From the NCBI GenBank assembly GCA_033856335.1, contig JAWVFG010000123.1, forward strand, positions 1-31,421: a stretch of DNA of 31,421 nucleotides. Direction: 5' to 3'. The notes beneath the pieces were generated by a model that was not told where the DNA came from, searched no databases, and worked only from the letters and a program-made list of their open reading frames with translations. A program made the translations under genes and the position numbers. This stretch comes from DASUPK01 sp033856335 (GTDB lineage Bacteria; Actinomycetota; Thermoleophilia; Solirubrobacterales; 70-9). Of this stretch, positions 24,530-31,421 are shown one piece after another; position 1 is the first letter of the stretch, and every line of letters begins with the position of its first letter.

Positions 24530-25117
24530 ATGCGCTGGTTGAAGAGCCTGCTCTCGGTCCTCTTGCTGGTCGTGGCGGCGGGGGTGATCCTGGCCACCGC
24601 ACTCAGCGATCACACCGACGACTACGGCCAGGTGTCGCTGCCGCAGGGCGGGATCGTCCACCTGCCCAAGGGCACGGTGGTCGTCTACTTCAGCCAGCTC
24701 GGGCCCAACTCGGACCCGATCCAGCAGGCGAGTGTTCCGCTCGCCTTCCAGGTCTTTCCGGCGGGTGGCGGCAATCCGGTTCCGGTTTCATCCCAGAACG
24801 GCGCGGTCTCGGCCACCGCGTCGCAGCGCAGTGAGACAGTCGGCGAGCTGGGCGCCGTGGCGAAGCTCGCCGTGCCGAGCGCGGGCGACTACACGGTCAC
24901 CGCGAGCACAAGCCTCCCGCCCGGATCCTCGTTCCTCAAGTTCGGCACCAACGCGAGCAGCGCCATCCTGCAGAAGTGGCACCTGCTGGTGGGCCTCATC
25001 CTCGCGTCGATCCTGCTTGCGCTGATCCCGACGCCGCGCCCCAAGCGGCGCTGGGAGGACGACGGGGGTGCGCCCACGGGCTGGTCATCGGATTCTCGGG
25101 CTCCGTACGCGGGTTAG
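24530..25117 (+). CDS. Unrecognised bitopic membrane protein with extracytoplasmic beta-rich domain
   Basis: 195 residues from ATG at 24530; the frame is open much further upstream but that part is antisense to the response regulator. An N-terminal anchor (residues 5-25, LLSVLLLVVAAGVILATAL) is followed by about 120 residues rich in Val, Gly, Ser and Thr that look like a beta-sandwich exposed outside the membrane. A second helix at about 150-172 precedes a basic cytosolic tail (RPKRRWEDD). I do not recognise the family. Its position, divergent from an MprAB-like pair, suggests an envelope role or membership in that regulon. No cysteines or catalytic motif stand out. Confidence 0.7.
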   Translation: MRWLKSLLSVLLLVVAAGVILATALSDHTDDYGQVSLPQGGIVHLPKGTVVVYFSQLGPNSDPIQQASVPLAFQVFPAGGGNPVPVSSQNGAVSATASQRSETVGELGAVAKLAVPSAGDYTVTASTSLPPGSSFLKFGTNASSAILQKWHLLVGLILASILLALIPTPRPKRRWEDDGGAPTGWSSDSRAPYAG

Positions 25118-25165
25118 GGCCATTCGGCCCGGATTGGGCTTGGGGAGAATGGGTACCCGAGCGGT

Positions 25166-25522
25166 ATGGCGTCCTCGGGTACGGAGAAGATCGGGATTGA
25201 GGAGGCGCGCCGTGAGATCGCCGGCGGAAACGCTCTGGCGGTGGACGTTCGCTCCGCCGAGGAGTGGAGCAAAGGGCACGTGCCCGGCGCGATCCATCTC
25301 CCGGACGGAGAGATCGGCGATGACGATCGGCTGGAGGACGGCACCCGCCTGATGGTGATCGCGAAGGACGCGAAGCTTGCGGCACGTGCGGCGAGCCGGC
25401 TGACCGAGCGCGGCTATGACACCGTCGCCGTCGACGGCGACATGGGCGACTGGACATCGGAGGACTTCAACATCCAGCCCACGGAGGACCCGGACGAGGA
25501 AACGGAGCTCGGCCTCGGCTAG
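25166..25522 (+). CDS. Rhodanese-fold protein lacking the catalytic cysteine
   Basis: 118 residues, a single rhodanese domain: AVDVRSAEEWSKGHVPGAIHLP is the classic CH2A region. At the active-site loop, where active sulfurtransferases have a cysteine in a CxxGxR context, this protein has VIAKDAKLAAR, with Ala66 at the expected cysteine position; there is no cysteine anywhere in the protein. An acidic tail (residues 96-118) ends it. It is therefore unlikely to transfer sulfur and may be a binding or regulatory domain. It converges on the small ORF at 25519, sharing the bases CTAG for both stop codons. Confidence 0.85.
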   Translation: MASSGTEKIGIEEARREIAGGNALAVDVRSAEEWSKGHVPGAIHLPDGEIGDDDRLEDGTRLMVIAKDAKLAARAASRLTERGYDTVAVDGDMGDWTSEDFNIQPTEDPDEETELGLG

Positions 25523-25671
25523 CGGTCCCCGGGCCCCCAGCGGTTGAGGGCGAAGATCGTCAGCAGGACCGATCCGACCGGCACGCCGAAGATCGCTGCG
25601 TCGGCGAGGACATGGCCGGCGTGTGCGAGGGGCAGCCAGGCCGGAGCGACCATTGCCAGAGGGGCGATCAT
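25519..25671 (-). CDS. 50-residue hydrophobic small protein coupled to the upstream membrane protein gene
   Basis: Starts at ATG 25671, overlapping the TGA of the 628-residue membrane protein gene in an ATGA, and ends in TAG inside CTAG shared with the rhodanese stop. The translation begins MIAPLAMVAPAWLPLAHAG and ends FALNRWGPGDR. Two short hydrophobic stretches (residues 2-16 and 25-43) flank HAGHVLADA with two histidines. Of the 50 sense codons 43 end in G or C, matching the neighbours. No similarity is known to me. The ATGA overlap implies coupled translation and probably a physical partnership with the large membrane protein. Open frames this short do occur by chance at high GC, so this is probable rather than certain. 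Confidence 0.6.
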   Translation of the reverse strand: MIAPLAMVAPAWLPLAHAGHVLADAAIFGVPVGSVLLTIFALNRWGPGDR

Positions 25672-27554
25672 GAGGCCACCGAGGGCCTTGCGCCGCGTCG
25701 TGAGCCCCGGCGCGTACGCCGCTTGCCTGTGGTCGCCGAGTCCGCCGGCGATGCGCCGCGTGCCCGGCCTCCGAGGCGCTCAAGTCGGGAGAGACCCCAG
25801 CCGACCACGAAGATCAACGCGAACGAGATGCCCCCGACGCCCAGGTACGCGACCAGCGTGAGCCAGCCCGGCACGTTCGGCTTCTGCTCGCGCTGGAGGT
25901 TCCTGTGGTCGAGCACGAAGCTGCGGGTCATCTGGGGCTCGACCGGGATCTGCGAGACGGGGATCGCGGGGTCGGCCGGCAGGAAGATCGGCACGCTCGC
26001 GAGCTCGCGGCCCTTGTGCAGGCGCAGCGTCGTCTTCCAGGTGCCGTCCACGTGGATGGGCTGGGTGATGCGGTAAAGCCCCGGACCGATCCGCTCCGGC
26101 GTGTCGATGTGGGCCGGACCGTCCTTGCCCTGCCAGCTGGTGACGTTGAACCAGTAGGCGTCGTTCGCAGCGTCAGGCGGATTCAACCGGACGATGCCGG
26201 TGGCGACCCGCCCATCCGAGCTGTTCCGGACATTGAGATCGAACGTCGCCCGCACCCCCGGCCCGGCGTTGACCGGGATCAGGAATGCGATCGCGCCCAC
26301 CGCCGCCACACCGGCGACGGCCAGCGCCGGGCGCGGGATCCGCTCACGGCGCTCGACCGATGGGGTCAGCGCGCGGCCGACGAAGCCGCCGATCACGCCA
26401 CCGGCGATCGCGGCGATCAGGCCGGTGACAGCTGCCTCCGGGAATAGGGAGGTCGGCCAGGGATTGACGACCCAGACATGCGACCAGGCCCATTCGGCCG
26501 CCAGCCCGATCGTCCCGATCGCGACGCCCGAGAGGGCCCCGAACGTGATCGGTCGCTCCGCGGCGGGCTTCCCACGCAGATATGCGAACGCCACGCCCTC
26601 GATGAGCAGCGCCTCGGCGAGATACGGCGGGAAGTGGGGGACGATCTCGCCGAACAGCGGTCCGACCAGGATCGTCAGCGTCCCGCGGATCGCGACATAG
26701 ACAGCGAGGGCCGCCACCGCCCCGCCGGGGCCGATGCGGATCCGGGCGGTTACCAGGCCGATTCCGGCGGCCAGCATGATCAGCGTCGGTTGGAGGGCGA
26801 GCGCGAACTGGGGCACTCCGAAGTCGAACTCACCCTGGAAGGTGGACAGCGCCACCAGGAACGAGCCCGCGATGACGATCTCGCGAATGCGGGTCCAGCG
26901 CGACGGCGGCCTGCGTGCGGCTTTGCGCTCCTCGTCTCCCTCGGCGTGCAGGGCCCACGCCCCGAGTGTCGAGAGGGAGGCCCCGCCGATCAGCATCAGG
27001 TGGGTCGGGCCCCAGAGGGTCACGTCCTGGCCGAAGATCCGGTGCCAGATGTCGTCGAGCGGGAAGGCCAGCAGGGAGCTCGCCCCGCAGATGGCGATCA
27101 TCAGCGCGCCGATCGGCGCGTGGACCCCCGGCGCGAGACGGATCGAGGTGCGGGTGGGCCTCTCAGGCAGCGCCAGACCGAGCACGCCGGCCAGCAGGAC
27201 CCCGAAGAGCCCGGCGAGGATGAAGTAGTGCGCGGGATTGGCGAGTGGGCCCGGGTCTCTTCCCTGGTCGATGTGCAGGGAGATGTCCCAGTACATGCCG
27301 AAAACGGCGATCAGCAGGGCGCCCAGGAGGACGGTCCCCGGCAGGGACGCCCAGCCGGGCAGTCTGGTGATCCGGCCGTCGAGATCCGCGAGGCGGCCGA
27401 GCGCCGGGAATCGGCCGAGCTTGTAGAGGAGCACGGGGCCGAACAGCAGGACGCTCACGACCATCGCGCCGGCGGTCGCGTAGATCACGTCGCTGGTCGC
27501 CGCGCCCCCGGCTGGTGGTGTACTGGCCGCCCCGAGCAGAGTGGCTGGCAACAT
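25668..27554 (-). CDS. Polytopic membrane protein of unknown function with C-terminal extracytoplasmic beta domain
   Basis: 628 residues; ATG preceded by GGAGG five bases upstream, and that site overlaps the stop of the hydrolase gene. About 11 membrane helices cover residues 22-430, followed by an extracytoplasmic domain (about 430-555) with a YtkA/FixH-like look (GLYRITQPIHVDGTWKTTLRL), a last helix (562-588) and a basic, Ser-rich tail. Helix ends carry many acidic and histidine residues: WDISLHIDQGRD (Asp90, His94, Asp96, Asp100), NPAHY (His109), LDDIWHRIFG (Asp167, Asp168, His171), PTHLM (His185), GEFDFG, GEIVPHFPP, AEWAWSHVW. This is the pattern of a metal-binding membrane protein or enzyme, but I cannot name one. 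It lies in an operon with an acyl-CoA dehydrogenase and an alpha/beta hydrolase. Confidence 0.8.
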   Translation of the reverse strand: MLPATLLGAASTPPAGGAATSDVIYATAGAMVVSVLLFGPVLLYKLGRFPALGRLADLDGRITRLPGWASLPGTVLLGALLIAVFGMYWDISLHIDQGRDPGPLANPAHYFILAGLFGVLLAGVLGLALPERPTRTSIRLAPGVHAPIGALMIAICGASSLLAFPLDDIWHRIFGQDVTLWGPTHLMLIGGASLSTLGAWALHAEGDEERKAARRPPSRWTRIREIVIAGSFLVALSTFQGEFDFGVPQFALALQPTLIMLAAGIGLVTARIRIGPGGAVAALAVYVAIRGTLTILVGPLFGEIVPHFPPYLAEALLIEGVAFAYLRGKPAAERPITFGALSGVAIGTIGLAAEWAWSHVWVVNPWPTSLFPEAAVTGLIAAIAGGVIGGFVGRALTPSVERRERIPRPALAVAGVAAVGAIAFLIPVNAGPGVRATFDLNVRNSSDGRVATGIVRLNPPDAANDAYWFNVTSWQGKDGPAHIDTPERIGPGLYRITQPIHVDGTWKTTLRLHKGRELASVPIFLPADPAIPVSQIPVEPQMTRSFVLDHRNLQREQKPNVPGWLTLVAYLGVGGISFALIFVVGWGLSRLERLGGRARGASPADSATTGKRRTRRGSRRGARPSVAS

Positions 27555-27564
27555 CGGGTCCTCC

Positions 27565-28527
27565 TCAGTCGACGCCGGCAGGCAGCGCGGCCACGGGCTC
27601 GGGGCCGCGCAGCAGGCGCTCCCGCACCGACTCCATCGACCACTCGAACGGGTCTGTCTCCTCCATGAATTCGGTCAGCTCGCGGACGATCCGGTCCGGA
27701 GCGTCGAGCATCGGCCAGTGGCCTGAGCCCTCGATTTCCACGTAGCGGCTCTGGGCGACGATGCGGTGGGCGTTGCGGCCGTGCTCCACCGGGATCACCG
27801 GGTCGCGGTCTCCCCAGATGAACATCGTCGGAAGCTGGTCGGCGAGGTACAGGCGATCGAGCGCGGAGACTCGCTGGCCGTCGTGGTCGATGACGCTTCG
27901 CATCGTGTGGATGAAGGCGTCACTCGCGCCCTCCTCCGCCAAGGAGGCGTAGCCGCGGGCGAACTCCGCCAGGTCGGGTCCGGCCTCGAGACCGAGCCTG
28001 CCCGCCACCGAGCGAACCGCGTCGCCGGCCTTCACCGACCACTCCCGGGCCAGCAGCGGCAGCACCCACTCGGACCCGGGCAGAACGGCCGCGCGCAGCA
28101 GCGGATGAACCTCGCGGCCGAGACCGCCGGAAGCGATCAGCGCCATCCGTTCGACGTACTCAGGGAAGAGATAGGAGAACTGCATCGCGATCCCGCCCCC
28201 GAAGGAGTGGCCGATGACCGTGCCGCGCTCGAAGCCGAGCACTGCCAGCAGGTCGCGCACCCCGGCGGCGTATGCGCCGAGCGAGTAGTCGCCGCGCGGC
28301 TTCGCGGAGCGGCCGTGGCCGATCAGGTCGGGGGCGATCACCGTGTAGCGCTCGGCCAGGCGCGGCATTACGTCCCGCCAGGCGTCGGAGGTCGAGGTGA
28401 TGCCGTGCAGCAACACCACCAGGGGACCCTCGCCCGCGGCCCGGAAGGTGACCTTGTGGCCGTGGAGCTCGATCTCCTCCATCTCGCTCTTGGCCATACC
28501 CGCTTCCTTGGATTTTGATCCAGACAT
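27565..28527 (-). CDS. Alpha/beta-hydrolase
   Basis: 320 residues from ATG at 28527 (GAGG nine bases upstream); the ATG at 28497 with AAGGAAG upstream is a strong alternative, giving 310. Oxyanion-hole region VVLLHGITSTSDAW, nucleophile Ser108 in GHSFGG, probable Asp242 in WGDRDPVIP and His270 in GSGHWP complete the triad. The layout matches the epoxide hydrolase/haloperoxidase/ester hydrolase group; the exact substrate cannot be told. It lies 24 bases downstream of the acyl-CoA dehydrogenase and 10 bases upstream of the membrane protein on the same strand, so a single transcript from the TetR-controlled promoter is likely. Ester or thioester hydrolysis in lipid breakdown is the natural guess. 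Confidence 0.88.
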   Translation of the reverse strand: MSGSKSKEAGMAKSEMEEIELHGHKVTFRAAGEGPLVVLLHGITSTSDAWRDVMPRLAERYTVIAPDLIGHGRSAKPRGDYSLGAYAAGVRDLLAVLGFERGTVIGHSFGGGIAMQFSYLFPEYVERMALIASGGLGREVHPLLRAAVLPGSEWVLPLLAREWSVKAGDAVRSVAGRLGLEAGPDLAEFARGYASLAEEGASDAFIHTMRSVIDHDGQRVSALDRLYLADQLPTMFIWGDRDPVIPVEHGRNAHRIVAQSRYVEIEGSGHWPMLDAPDRIVRELTEFMEETDPFEWSMESVRERLLRGPEPVAALPAGVD

Positions 28528-28551
28528 GAGTGTGTGCCTCAAATCGTGTGG

Positions 28552-29856
28552 CTACTTGATCTGCACGCCGGAGATCGCACGCGAGATGACCAGGCGCTGG
28601 ATCTCCGAGGTTCCCTCGAAGATCGTCCAGATCTTGGAGTCGCGGTGCATCCGCTCGACCGGGAACTCGCGCGAGTAGCCGTTGCCGCCGAGGATCTGGA
28701 TTGCCCGCTCCGTGACCCAGACGGCGACCTCGCCGGCCTTCAGCTTCGACATCGAGCCCTCGGCGGCCTCGAATTCCTTGTCGTTCTTGCCCATCCAGGC
28801 GGCTCGGTGCACGAGCAGCCTGGCGGCGTCGATCTCCATCTTCATGTCCGCGAGGGTGAACGCGATTGCCTGGTTCTCGATGATCTTGCGGCCGAACGCC
28901 TCCCGCTCCTTGGCGTAGTCGAGTGCGTACTCATAGGCAGCGCGGGCGATCCCGACAGCCTGGGCGGCGACCGTGGGCCGCGAGAGCTCGAAGGTCCGCA
29001 TCGCGGCCTGGCCCTTGGAGCTCTTGCCCTCCCGGGTCTTGGCCAGCTTCTCGTCGAGCTTCTCCTTGCCACCGAGCAGGCATGAGCCCGGCACGCGGAC
29101 GTCGTCGAGATGGACGTCGGCCGTGTGGCTTGCACGGATGCCGTGCTTCTTGACCTTGGCGCCCTGCTCGAGGCCCTTGGTGCCCGGTGGGATGACGAAG
29201 GCCGCGTGTCCACGCGACCCCAGCTCGCGGTCGACCGAGGCGATCACCACATGGACGTCGGCGATGCCGCCATTGGTCGCCCACGCCTTCTGGCCGTTGA
29301 TCACCCACTCGTCCTTGGCCTCGTCGTACTTCGCGGTGGTGCGGTAGCCCGACACGTCGGAGCCCGCATCCGGCTCGGATGCGCAGAACGACGCCACCTT
29401 GACGTCGTTCTCGTCGCCGAAGCACTGAGGAACCCACTCGACCATCTGCTCTGGGGTGCCGGAGCCGAAGATCCCAGCGACCGCAAGGGTGGTGCCGAAG
29501 ATCGCCATGCCGATCCCGGCGTCGCCCCAGAAGAGCTCCTCGTTGACGATCGGGAAGGTCAGTCCCGACGGATCGGCCCAGAACTGGGCGATCGACTCGA
29601 ACCCGTAGAGGCCGATCTTCGCGGCCTCCTGCACGACGGGCCAGGGGAACTCCTCCTTCTCGTCCCATTCATGGGCGGCGGGGCGGACGGTCTGCTCGGC
29701 GAAGCCGTGGGCCCAGTCGCGGATGTCCTGCTGGTCCTGGGAGAGCTCCAGGGAGAAGGTCGCGTCACCGGCCTCGATGCCGAGCTGCTCCGAGATCTGG
29801 CTCTCGGCCTCCTTGTTGCCGTTTTGATCGGCCGTGGTCTTCTCTTCGGTCGCCAT
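28552..29856 (-). CDS. Acyl-CoA dehydrogenase
   Basis: 434 residues; ATG with AAAGGAGA seven bases upstream. The first ~35 residues are a polar, Glu/Gln-rich extension not typical of the family. Then come the three ACAD domains: N-terminal helical (DWAHGFAEQTVRP), middle beta with the FAD/substrate motif ASFCASEPDAGSDVSG and INGQKAWATNGG, and C-terminal helical (YALDYAKEREAFGRKI). Glu414 in FEGTSEIQRLVISRAI is at the catalytic-base position of short/medium-chain enzymes. It oxidises an acyl-CoA to the trans-2-enoyl-CoA, passing electrons to ETF. First gene of the operon divergent from the TetR gene, with the palindromes at 29912-29950 in between. Confidence 0.94.
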   Translation of the reverse strand: MATEEKTTADQNGNKEAESQISEQLGIEAGDATFSLELSQDQQDIRDWAHGFAEQTVRPAAHEWDEKEEFPWPVVQEAAKIGLYGFESIAQFWADPSGLTFPIVNEELFWGDAGIGMAIFGTTLAVAGIFGSGTPEQMVEWVPQCFGDENDVKVASFCASEPDAGSDVSGYRTTAKYDEAKDEWVINGQKAWATNGGIADVHVVIASVDRELGSRGHAAFVIPPGTKGLEQGAKVKKHGIRASHTADVHLDDVRVPGSCLLGGKEKLDEKLAKTREGKSSKGQAAMRTFELSRPTVAAQAVGIARAAYEYALDYAKEREAFGRKIIENQAIAFTLADMKMEIDAARLLVHRAAWMGKNDKEFEAAEGSMSKLKAGEVAVWVTERAIQILGGNGYSREFPVERMHRDSKIWTIFEGTSEIQRLVISRAISGVQIK

Positions 29857-29911
29857 CTCTCCGTCTCTCCTTTGTCCGGTGGCGCGCCTCCCGGCGCCTC
29901 AAGTCGTCTAA

Positions 29912-29950
29912 TTCCTACCGAGAGTAGCAAAATGCTACCCTGAGTAGGAA
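29912..29950. promoter_or_regulatory. Two tandem palindromes forming a 39-bp nested dyad: candidate TetR operator
   Basis: CCTACCGAGAGTAGC (29914-29928) and GCTACCCTGAGTAGG (29934-29948) are two related 15-bp palindromes (CTAC-N5-GTAG) 20 bp apart, two helical turns. Around them TTCCTAC (29912-29918) and GTAGGAA (29944-29950), and inside GTAGCA (29924-29929) and TGCTAC (29933-29938), share one centre at 29931. The region ends two bases before the TetR start codon, so binding would repress both divergent genes. The role is inferred. Confidence 0.75.
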
Positions 29951-29952
29951 AG

Positions 29953-30609
29953 ATGGAAACGGGAACTTCGTCACACAATGTCCCTCGCCGCAAGCGGGCC
30001 GCCCACCTCGGGCCAGAGCGGCGCCGGCCCCAGGTGCTCGATGCGGCGCTGGCGCTGTTCCTCGAGCGCGGTTACGAGGGGACGTCGATGGCGTCCGTCG
30101 CGGACGCGGCCGGAGTCACCAAGCCGGTTGTCTACGCCTGCTTCCCCGGCAAGGACGAACTCTTCCGGGCGCTGTTGCGCCGGGAGGAGGAGCGCATCCT
30201 GACCGAGATCCAGTCCGCCTTCAATGCCGTGGACCTCGGCGATCCGGAGGCGACCCTGATCGAGGGATACACCGGGTTTCTGCGTGCGGTCGCGGCGTCA
30301 CCCGAGGTCTACAAGCTGATCTTCCTCGGAGAGGGCGGCGGCAACACCGCGGTCGCCCGCCGCATCCAGCGCGGTCGCCAGGCGCAGGTCGATGCGCTCA
30401 CGACGCTCGCCCGCGGGTGGCTCAAGGACCGGAACGGCACACGGCCACGCCGCCGCCTCGATGCCACCGCTCGCCTCATCGGCAACGCGATCACCGGGCT
30501 CGCCGAGTCGGGCGCCCGGCTGCTTCTCTCCGGCACCGACGGCTGGACGCCGGAGACGCTGGGCCGGGAGCTTGGCCGTCTGGCCAGCGCCGCCCAGGCC
30601 GCTGTTTGA
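29953..30609 (+). CDS. TetR-family transcriptional regulator
   Basis: 218 residues. The N-terminal DNA-binding domain is textbook: RRRPQVLDAALALFLERGYEGTSM, the recognition region VADAAGVTKPVVYACFPGKDELF (about residues 49-71). The C-terminal ligand domain is all helical and not diagnostic. A basic stretch of about 25 residues precedes the domain. The only ribosome-like sequence (AGGAAAG) abuts the ATG, so the transcript may be leaderless. Divergence from an acyl-CoA dehydrogenase operon, with a shared operator, points to an acyl-CoA or fatty-acid ligand, as for other TetR regulators of beta-oxidation; the ligand is inference. Confidence 0.92.
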   Translation: METGTSSHNVPRRKRAAHLGPERRRPQVLDAALALFLERGYEGTSMASVADAAGVTKPVVYACFPGKDELFRALLRREEERILTEIQSAFNAVDLGDPEATLIEGYTGFLRAVAASPEVYKLIFLGEGGGNTAVARRIQRGRQAQVDALTTLARGWLKDRNGTRPRRRLDATARLIGNAITGLAESGARLLLSGTDGWTPETLGRELGRLASAAQAAV

Positions 30610-30623
30610 TCGCTGTAGCCTGC

Positions 30624-30643
30624 CCGGTCCCAACGACCGGAGG
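30624..30643 (+). promoter_or_regulatory. Hairpin partly covering the ribosome site of the AIM24-like gene
   Basis: CCGGTC (30624-30629) and GACCGG (30635-30640) form a perfect 6-bp stem with loop CCAAC. Its last two bases are the first GG of GGAGG (30639-30643), which lies five bases before the GTG start. Folding would partly mask the ribosome site. Confidence 0.4.
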
Positions 30644-30648
30644 TCCCA

Positions 30649-31380
30649 GTGGCAGTCTCAGACACCCTTTCGGAGTTCAAGGAGACGGCCGGCAGCGAGC
30701 CGTTCGAGATGCAGGGTTCCAAGATGCTCAAGATCCAGCTCCAGGGGGAGACGATCCAGGCGAAGCTGGGTTCGATGGTCGCCTACCAGGGCGAGGTCAA
30801 GTTCGAGCACGCCGGCGGCGGCGGCCTCAAGCGGATGGCGAAGAAGGCCGTCACCGGCGAGGGCGCTTCCCTGATGAAGATCACGGGGACCGGCGAGGTC
30901 TTTCTCGCCGACCTGGCGCAGGAGATTCAGCTGGTGAAGCTCTCCGATGAGGCGATCACGGTGAACGGGGCAAACCTCTTGGCCTTCGACGCGGACATCG
31001 ACTGGGACATCAAGAAGGTCGACGGCGTCTCCGGCTTCATGGGCGGCGGCATGTTCAACACCCACCTCTCCGGCTCGGGCTACGTCGCGATGCTCTCGGA
31101 CGGCCCCCCGGTTCTGCTCGAGCTCGACGGCGAGAACACCTTCGCCGATCCTCAGGCGGCCATCACCTGGTCGGAGGGAGTCAAGACCTCCGTCAAGACC
31201 GACGTCAACCTGAAGACGCTCACCGGGCGCGGCTCGGGCGAGACGGTCCAGATGGCCTTCAGCGGCAAGGGATGGCTCCTGATCCAGCCCTCCGAGGGAC
31301 GCGTCACCAGCAATGCCGCCGGCGGCCAGAGCAGCGGCGGCGGCGCCGCGGGCGCCTTGGGCAAGATCCTCTCCGGCTAG
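30649..31380 (+). CDS. AIM24-family protein
   Basis: 243 residues from GTG at 30649, preceded by GGAGG at five bases. Sequence features fit the AIM24/TIGR00266 beta-barrel-like family: FEMQGSKMLKIQLQG, AKLGSMVAYQGEV, LMKITGTGEVFLAD, LLAFDADIDWDIKKV, LSGSGYVAML and AFSGKGWLLIQPSEG. A Gly/Ser/Ala-rich low-complexity tail (about residues 222-243) ends it. No signal peptide or membrane segment. Bacterial members have no established biochemical role; the mitochondrial namesake affects inner-membrane organisation. It lies 39 bases downstream of the TetR gene on the same strand. Confidence 0.85.
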   Translation: MAVSDTLSEFKETAGSEPFEMQGSKMLKIQLQGETIQAKLGSMVAYQGEVKFEHAGGGGLKRMAKKAVTGEGASLMKITGTGEVFLADLAQEIQLVKLSDEAITVNGANLLAFDADIDWDIKKVDGVSGFMGGGMFNTHLSGSGYVAMLSDGPPVLLELDGENTFADPQAAITWSEGVKTSVKTDVNLKTLTGRGSGETVQMAFSGKGWLLIQPSEGRVTSNAAGGQSSGGGAAGALGKILSG

Positions 31381-31421
31381 GCGACGGCGTTCTGCACGTT
31401 CTTGAACGGCCGGGGGCGACC
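31377..31421 (-). CDS. Possible C-terminal end of a convergent gene, cut by the window
   Basis: On the minus strand the last 45 bases read as GRPRPFKNVQNAVA followed by TAG, the stop lying inside the CTAG shared with the AIM24-like stop. Codon ends are mostly G or C. Fourteen codons are too few to identify a family or exclude chance. Confidence 0.3.
   Translation of the reverse strand, partial: GRPRPFKNVQNAVA

Noticed and set aside
26478..27668. Plus-strand open frame opposite the 628-residue membrane protein.
   Set aside because: Hydrophilic, Arg/Asp/Gln-rich antisense frame; the minus strand has a ribosome site, membrane helices and operon spacing.

Overview
The window looks like chromosomal DNA from a high-GC Gram-positive bacterium. 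GC is visibly very high, third codon positions are nearly all G or C, GTG starts occur, and the gene families are actinobacterial in character (MprAB-like two-component pair, PucR-type regulator beside a desaturase, AIM24-like protein, KdpDE-like pair). A deep-branching actinobacterium such as the Thermoleophilia/Solirubrobacterales is my best guess, but it is inference. I see no rRNA, tRNA, CRISPR array, insertion sequence or phage gene.

Region 1 (1-15801) is metabolic. It opens with the 3' part of a glutamine-synthetase-family ligase, facing a PuuD-like gamma-glutamyl hydrolase and an APC permease with a C-terminal universal-stress domain. Divergent from the hydrolase is a tight FAD oxidoreductase/FGGY (glycerol-kinase-like) pair. 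A KdpDE-like sensor and regulator follow, then a second APC-USP permease preceded by an 11-bp-period direct repeat. Next are an amino acid/choline-type (ACT) permease, a divergent choline/ethanolamine-kinase-like phosphotransferase and an 824-codon dimethylglycine/sarcosine dehydrogenase-like protein. Together these suggest use of amines, methylated glycines and glycerol, the parts of phospholipid head groups and polyamines. That pathway is inferred from families, not shown.

Region 2 (15843-25522) is signalling and envelope: a STAS protein, a membrane GAF-GGDEF-EAL protein, an NTF2-like protein, a small secreted two-cysteine protein, a fatty-acid desaturase divergent from a PucR-type regulator with two inverted repeats between them, an MprAB-like two-component system, an unrecognised bitopic membrane protein, and a rhodanese-fold protein lacking the catalytic cysteine.

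Region 3 (25519-31421) is lipid-related. A TetR regulator and a divergent acyl-CoA dehydrogenase share a 39-bp region holding two tandem palindromes. Behind the dehydrogenase come an alpha/beta hydrolase, a 628-residue polytopic membrane protein of unknown function, and a 50-codon hydrophobic ORF coupled to it by an ATGA overlap. An AIM24-family protein closes the window. The membrane protein with its tiny partner, and the KdpDE-like/APC-USP module, are the most promising leads for undescribed biology.
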